DNA of 8,453 nt from Bacillota bacterium (GTDB lineage: Bacteria > Bacillota > Clostridia > Oscillospirales > Acutalibacteraceae): assembly GCA_023417635.1 (NCBI GenBank), contig JAEZFF010000040.1, positions 1 to 8,453 of the forward strand, written 5' to 3'. This document shows, piece after piece, positions 4,709-8,453 of this stretch. Numbering within the stretch: position 1 is the stretch's first letter; each line of letters begins with the position of its first letter. The notes under the pieces were generated by a model. It did no database searches. It was given only the letters and a program-made list of their open reading frames with translations, and was not told the origin of the DNA. The position numbers and the translations under genes are program-made.

Positions 4709-5545
4709 ATGGACAACAAGAAAATTGGAATCTTTATTTCTGAACTGCGCAAAGAGAAGAACATGACGCAAAAAGAACTTGCAGAAAAACTAAATGTAAC
4801 CGACAAGGCGGTTTCAAAATGGGAAAGAGGCGTCGGCTACCCCGAAATTACAATTTTGCCGCGTCTTGCAGATGCACTTGACGTTACAACCAGTGAACTT
4901 CTTCAGGGCGAACATACGCAGGAAGGAATGCAGACTCAAAATGTTGCGGCGGAACCCATCGTCCGCAGTGCGGTGGAATATGCACAGCAAACCCACACCC
5001 AGAAAAGCAGAAATGTGAAAACGGCTGCGTTTTATCTTTTCTCCCTTGCTCTTCTGCTGGCCGCCGGAATCTGCGCCCTTTGCAATTATGTTTCCCGCCA
5101 TACACTGGACTGGTCTCTCTATGTGATGGGTGCCGAAGTTGTAGCTTGGCTGACGGTCACGCCACTGCTGCGGCTGAAAAAGCATCGCTGCGTGGTATCT
5201 CTGGCGGCCCTTACTTTATCGTCCATCCCTTTTTTGCTGCTGGTTCAGGCACTCTGCCCAGCCCCGAAAATAATGATTCCGTTTGTTTTCCCCATTGTGG
5301 GCATTTCGCTTTGCAGCCTGTGGCTCCTGCTTCCCCTGACACGGTTTAAAATCCGAATTGGGTACTTTATTTCGCTGCTTCTTTTACTTTACGGGGTAGC
5401 TGTTGAAATTATTTTGAATTCGTTTATTATGGGATATTTGCACACCGACAATTCCATTTCGACAGCGATTGTTGCCGCTTCCTGCGCTTTTGCCGCTGTT
5501 GTAATTGCCGCTGTTACGCGGATAAAAACCAGAAAAGAGATTTGA
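4709..5545 (+). CDS. Membrane-anchored XRE-family HTH regulator (about six TM helices)
   Basis: A 278-aa protein joining a DNA-binding domain to a polytopic membrane region. Residues 5-65 are a helix-turn-helix: IGIFISELRKEKNMTQKELA, recognition segment VTDKAVSKWERGVGYP, then ITILPRLADALDVTTSELL. Residues ~66-104 are a polar Gln-rich linker. Six hydrophobic stretches follow, beginning at about 105 (AFYLFSLALLLAAGICAL), 136, 162, 188, 215 and 245; the end is basic (TRIKTRKEI), predicting cytoplasmic N and C termini. The HTH is of the same 'AVSKWE' class as the regulator at 1209. Such proteins are frequent in Clostridia, and a signal from the membrane to DNA is inferred, not shown. No transporter or kinase partner is next to it. 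It is transcribed alone, from a long dyad-rich leader, and ends at the hairpin at 5582-5625. Confidence 0.85.
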   Translation: MDNKKIGIFISELRKEKNMTQKELAEKLNVTDKAVSKWERGVGYPEITILPRLADALDVTTSELLQGEHTQEGMQTQNVAAEPIVRSAVEYAQQTHTQKSRNVKTAAFYLFSLALLLAAGICALCNYVSRHTLDWSLYVMGAEVVAWLTVTPLLRLKKHRCVVSLAALTLSSIPFLLLVQALCPAPKIMIPFVFPIVGISLCSLWLLLPLTRFKIRIGYFISLLLLLYGVAVEIILNSFIMGYLHTDNSISTAIVAASCAFAAVVIAAVTRIKTRKEI

Positions 5546-5581
5546 CTTTAAAACTAAATTCATAATTTCGGGCAAAATAAT

Positions 5582-5625
5582 TCCCCTGAGCGCAGGATTG
5601 TAAAATCTGCGGCCAGGGGATTTTT
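5582..5625. terminator. Bidirectional terminator between membrane XRE gene and MYG1 gene
   Basis: Outer stem TCCCCTG (5582-5588) with CAGGGGA (5614-5620), a 2x2 internal loop, inner stem CGCAG (5591-5595) with CTGCG (5607-5611), one bulged G, and ATT/AAT. On the + strand it runs into TTTTT (5621-5625); on the minus strand the tail is AATTATTTTG, weaker but usable. It separates two convergent genes and ends one base from the MYG1 stop codon. Confidence 0.8.
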
Positions 5626-6516
5626 CTATTCCGGCTGAGAACCGTTGTTTTCTGCCTGTTTTTTCTCTGCCTCAGCTTCGCGCATAGCAGATTTGCAAGC
5701 CTGCACTGCATCTTCCTGCGTTACTGTGGAAACAAGGAACCGGCCTTTGTGGCAGAAATGCAGGGTTGGGATACCGGAAATACGCTGCAGCTCTTCATTT
5801 TCCTTGCCAGCCCACTCTTTTGGAAAGTTGCATTTCACTTCATCGGAATCGAAATTTGCCGGAATAACCTGCGCGTTAAAACCTCCGCGCTGAGAAGGAT
5901 ACACAACGAATACGGCATCGGACGGCACCAGCACTGCTTTCCACGGAGCAAAGCGCGGCAATACTGTAATTTTGTCTTCTGCTTTTGAAAGAGCTTCTTC
6001 CACCAGCGTACGCGCACGCTGCACACTGAAAATGCCTTCAAATTTTTTACACAGCACTGTTCCGGCAAAATCAACCGCTTCCGCAAAACATTCATCCGGC
6101 GTACGGTCGGAATCCCATGCGGGGTTAAATGCTGTGACAATGCCCGCAAGCTGATTTCCACAGCCGGTGTTGTCATCTTCATCCAGGGGCTGGATGAAGT
6201 GCTCATCAAACCGCACGGCCTCTTTTTCCGCTTCTTCTGGCTTGCACCCAGCCTGCAGCACTTCCTGCCCAACTTCGCGCCAAAGCAGGCCAAACGCCGC
6301 ATATGGTACACCGTTTGGGCGAACCTCGGAATTTTCCTGATGGTGGTCAAACCGCCCGCGCCCAATGTCAAATGCCAGCCCGGTAAAGTCTTCCGGGACC
6401 TCAAAAACGCGCTGAACTTTAACATCCGGTTTCAAAATTTTCAGGAGGGCTGTGGCAAATACGTCGTCAGCGTGAAATTTTCCCCCATGCGTCAAAACTG
6501 TGTCACTTATTTTCAT
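5626..6516 (-). CDS. MYG1/UPF0160-family DHH-type metal-dependent hydrolase
   Basis: A 296-aa cytoplasmic protein. Residues 9-20 read THGGKFHADDVF (the family's metal-binding H-x4-H-x-D pattern: H10, H15, D17), and 50-60 read DIGRGRFDHHQ, the DHH motif that names the wider phosphoesterase superfamily. LDEDDNTG (111-118) supplies another acidic group. Later segments typical of MYG1 are AFNPAWDSD, VVYPSQRGGFNAQVIP, FPKEWAGKENEEL and the terminal CHKGRFLVS. Eukaryotic MYG1 is a 3'-5' exoribonuclease of nucleus and mitochondria; bacterial members are mostly uncharacterised, so a nuclease or phosphoesterase activity is inferred. The start is the ATG at 6516, 9 nt after GGAGG; a longer upstream frame only overlaps the WYL gene. 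One base separates it from the WYL stop, so the two are very likely translationally coupled. Confidence 0.9.
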   Translation of the reverse strand: MKISDTVLTHGGKFHADDVFATALLKILKPDVKVQRVFEVPEDFTGLAFDIGRGRFDHHQENSEVRPNGVPYAAFGLLWREVGQEVLQAGCKPEEAEKEAVRFDEHFIQPLDEDDNTGCGNQLAGIVTAFNPAWDSDRTPDECFAEAVDFAGTVLCKKFEGIFSVQRARTLVEEALSKAEDKITVLPRFAPWKAVLVPSDAVFVVYPSQRGGFNAQVIPANFDSDEVKCNFPKEWAGKENEELQRISGIPTLHFCHKGRFLVSTVTQEDAVQACKSAMREAEAEKKQAENNGSQPE

Positions 6517-6517
6517 C

Positions 6518-7579
6518 TTATTTTTCCTCCGTTTCTGCAATGCTTTCCCCAACCTGCCCGGCGGGTGTTTTCTCCGTTGCATACTGGGCAAGATTTTCTT
6601 CTGCAATACCCCGTAGCTTGCGCACAAGGCTCTGCGGCTCCAGAACCTTTATAAGGCTGCCAAAGCCGAGCAGCCGGCCGTAAAGCGGAGGCCCCGCAAT
6701 CATATCTGCCGTAAACAAAAAGCCGCCGCCGTCTGCCTTCTGGATTGCCGCATCCTTGCCGAAGTGATCGAGCACAACGCCAATCAAGGAATCATCACAG
6801 CGAAGTGTAACCCGCATTTCATCTCCGCTGAACATGCCGAAAACTTTTTTGGAATAAGATGCTGCATCGAATGGCGGAAGCTTCTCCTTGGGAACCGCAT
6901 TTTCCGGAAGCATTTCAATCCGTTCCATTTTATCCACACGGAAATTGGAAATGCCGTTATAACGCTCATAATAGGCCGTCATGTAATAGTTTTCACTGTC
7001 CCAGCCTAAGGCATACGGAAAAGCACTGTGCTGGCTTCCTTCGCGGCGGTAAGCCTTTTCCCAGCCGGAAGAGGCGTTCCAGTTCACACGGTACTCAAAA
7101 TACTGAAAACCGATGGGCCGTTTTTGGGTAATGGCCTGATTGATTTGGTCGATGTTATAATAAATCTGCTCGTTCGCCGTTTTGGCGCGGCCGCACACAA
7201 TAATCTGCCGCTGGAGCTGCACGGCCTGTGCCTTGCTGGAAAGGCCCTCTATCTTATGAATCAGCTGTGCAGACTTTCGCTCGGTTAAAAAGCGGGAAGA
7301 CGCTACCGCGTCGGCCAAGAGCTTCAGTTCCGGCAGCTGAAATTCGCGGTTTGCAATAAAATATCCGCTTGGCGCTGCTTTGCGGTAAACAATATCGAAG
7401 CCAAAGTCGCGCAGAACATCAATATCATCGTAAATGCTCTTTCGTTCCGCGTGAATTTCCTGCTTTTCCAGTCCTTCCACCATCTGTGGAACGGTTAGGA
7501 CGTGGTCTTCATCGGTTTCGCACAGAAGCATCTTGATAAGGTACAGGATTTTCAGTTTCTGATTCTTCGACTTTGCCAC
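6518..7579 (-). CDS. WYL-domain transcriptional regulator (HTH-WYL-WCX)
   Basis: A 353-aa cytoplasmic regulator. Residues ~6-75 are a winged HTH (KLKILYLIKMLL, then VPQMVEGL, RKSIYDDIDVLRDFGFDI), with a short beta hairpin ending GYFIANREF. A helical linker leads to the WYL domain at ~140-225. There the signature is changed to YYM (198-200, in ENYYMTAYYERYNGISNFRVDKM); the usual Arg is present in FRVDKM. Residues ~250-330 resemble the WCX extension (MRVTLRCDDSLIGVVLDHFG). WYL domains are known to sense nucleic acids or nucleotide-like ligands in several systems. The start is the GTG at 7579: GGAGGGG lies 8 nt upstream, and the ATG-like frames before it fall in the desulfurase gene. The gap to that gene is 22 nt. 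Its last codons hold the ribosome site for the MYG1 gene. The target is unknown, and autoregulation of the operon is a guess. Confidence 0.88.
   Translation of the reverse strand: MAKSKNQKLKILYLIKMLLCETDEDHVLTVPQMVEGLEKQEIHAERKSIYDDIDVLRDFGFDIVYRKAAPSGYFIANREFQLPELKLLADAVASSRFLTERKSAQLIHKIEGLSSKAQAVQLQRQIIVCGRAKTANEQIYYNIDQINQAITQKRPIGFQYFEYRVNWNASSGWEKAYRREGSQHSAFPYALGWDSENYYMTAYYERYNGISNFRVDKMERIEMLPENAVPKEKLPPFDAASYSKKVFGMFSGDEMRVTLRCDDSLIGVVLDHFGKDAAIQKADGGGFLFTADMIAGPPLYGRLLGFGSLIKVLEPQSLVRKLRGIAEENLAQYATEKTPAGQVGESIAETEEK
6526..6530 (-). promoter_or_regulatory. MYG1 ribosome site inside the end of the WYL gene
   Basis: GGAGG on the minus strand lies in the ACG-GAG-GAA codons just before the WYL stop and 9 nt before the ATG at 6516. 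Ribosomes finishing the WYL gene would clear this site, a standard arrangement for coupled translation. Confidence 0.7.
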
Positions 7580-7587
7580 AGGAAAAT

Positions 7588-7594
7588 CCCCTCC
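7588..7594 (-). promoter_or_regulatory. Ribosome binding site that fixes a GTG start for the WYL gene
   Basis: GGAGGGG on the minus strand, in the 22-nt gap after the desulfurase stop and 8 nt before the GTG at 7579. It supports the 353-aa product that begins VAKSKNQKLK. Confidence 0.75.
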
Positions 7595-7601
7595 TCTGCC
7601 G

Positions 7602-8453
7602 TTACTGCGGCTGTGAACTGCCAAAAGTACGGATTTTTACGAGGATTTCCGAAAGCGCCGCGACGATTCTGTCCACTTCTTCTTCCGTATTCTCGGCTCC
7701 AAGCGTCAGCCGCAGCGAACCGCGCGCCTGCTCTTTGGAAATGCCCATCGCCAGCAAGACGTGAGAAGGCTCCAGCGCACCGGCGGAGCAGGCGGAACCT
7801 GCCGACGCACAGATGCCTGCCTGGTCGAGCAGATAAACAAGCTCTTCCCCTTCCACACCGTCAAAAAAGAAGGAAGCGTTCCCCGGCAGACGATTTTCCG
7901 TATCACCGGTCAAATGCGTACCCGGAAGATTCAACACACCGCGCACCAGCCGGTCACGCAGAGCAGAAATTCTCGCCGTGTTTTCCCGCATTTTTCCGCA
8001 GGAATCTTCCAGCGCAGCCGCCATCCCAACGGCGCCAGCCACGTTCTCCGTTCCCGAACGGAGGCCGCGTTCCTGCCCGCCGCCGTAGAGGCTCGGGCCA
8101 ATTTGCAGCCCGGCACGCACATAAAGTCCGCCGACTCCTTTCGGACCGCCGAATTTATGTGCGGAAAAAGACATCAGGTCAACCCCCATGTGGGAAACAT
8201 CGAGCGGAATATGCCCCACCGCCTGAACGGCATCGGTGTGAAAAGCCGCGCCAGCTTCATGTGCTGTCTGCGCAAGCTCTTTCAAGGGCATAACGGTGCC
8301 CACTTCATTGTTTGCAGCCATAATACTCACGAGGGCAGTGTTTTCATCCACGGCACGGCGAAGCTCGTCCTGCAAGACCCGGCAATGAGGATCTACACCG
8401 AGGAGCTTTCCCTCATAGCCGCGTTCCTGCATGGCTTCTAAAGAATTCAGCAC
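7602..8453 (-). CDS. Cysteine desulfurase, NifS/IscS type, C-terminal part (5' end outside window)
   Basis: A PLP enzyme that takes sulfur from L-cysteine, leaving alanine and an enzyme-bound persulfide for Fe-S clusters, tRNA thiolation or other uses. The frame is open to the window edge (VLNSLEAMQ), which is internal in this family; 284 codons with stop remain of about 380-400. Counting from the edge: ANNEVGTVMPL (47-57), HTDAVQAVGHIPLD (72-85), the PLP lysine in SAHKFGGPKG (K100), RSGTENVAGAVG (132-143), and the catalytic cysteine in ASAGSACSAGALEPSHVL (C222). The extended Cys loop places it in group I (NifS/IscS), not SufS. It leads an operon with a WYL regulator and a MYG1-type hydrolase. 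No IscU, ThiI or MnmA is visible, so the sulfur acceptor is unknown. The promoter is outside the window. Confidence 0.94.
   Translation of the reverse strand: MLNSLEAMQERGYEGKLLGVDPHCRVLQDELRRAVDENTALVSIMAANNEVGTVMPLKELAQTAHEAGAAFHTDAVQAVGHIPLDVSHMGVDLMSFSAHKFGGPKGVGGLYVRAGLQIGPSLYGGGQERGLRSGTENVAGAVGMAAALEDSCGKMRENTARISALRDRLVRGVLNLPGTHLTGDTENRLPGNASFFFDGVEGEELVYLLDQAGICASAGSACSAGALEPSHVLLAMGISKEQARGSLRLTLGAENTEEEVDRIVAALSEILVKIRTFGSSQPQ

Noticed and set aside
5626..6627. Longer 333-codon form of the MYG1 gene
   Set aside because: The extra 37 codons overlap the WYL gene in another frame, lack family similarity, and the ATG at 6516 has GGAGG at proper distance.
6199..6654. 151-codon + strand frame spanning the MYG1/WYL junction
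   Set aside because: It is antisense to both coupled genes, and its sequence has no recognisable motif.
7502..8293. 263-codon + strand frame opposite the WYL and desulfurase genes
   Set aside because: It is antisense to two genes with clear motifs, its product is rich in Pro, Arg and Ala without domain sense, and no ribosome site or promoter precedes it.

Overview
The window looks like chromosomal DNA from a low-to-mid G+C Gram-positive anaerobe of the class Clostridia, probably near the Oscillospiraceae/Ruminococcaceae. This is inferred from the strong AGGAGG-type ribosome sites, TTG and GTG starts, sigma-A style promoters, intrinsic terminators, and a gene set of B. subtilis-type adenine deaminase, clostridial 'AVSKWE' XRE regulators and a Cys-rich Mrp ATPase. 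No phage, transposon, CRISPR array, tRNA or rRNA is visible.

Left part (1-2400, + strand). The window opens inside an adenine deaminase gene (C-terminal 351 codons). A 151-bp spacer with two dyads follows, then a 360-aa XRE regulator whose C-terminal region is helical and TPR-like. A strong + strand terminator closes it, overlapping the stop codon of the convergent mrp gene.

Middle (2321-4708). Two minus-strand genes follow: an Mrp/Nbp35 Fe-S carrier ATPase with its own near-consensus promoter (TTGACA-N17-TAAAAT), and upstream of it a divergent GpsA-like glycerol-3-phosphate dehydrogenase read from a TTG start. A 423-bp divergent control region separates gpsA from the next + strand gene. It holds promoter candidates in both directions and several dyads.

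Right part (4709-8453). A second XRE regulator (278 aa) has an N-terminal HTH and about six membrane helices, and ends at a long, probably bidirectional terminator. Converging on it is a tight minus-strand operon: cysteine desulfurase (NifS type, partial, running off the window), a WYL-domain regulator (GTG start, 22-nt gap) and a MYG1/DHH-type hydrolase (1-nt gap, its Shine-Dalgarno lying in the last codons of the WYL gene).

Most of the content is housekeeping: purine salvage, Fe-S and sulfur metabolism, and phospholipid precursor supply. The points most worth following are the coupled desulfurase-WYL-MYG1 operon, the two sensor-like XRE regulators, and the dyad-rich leaders in front of both. 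I did not see convincing evidence of a wholly new system.
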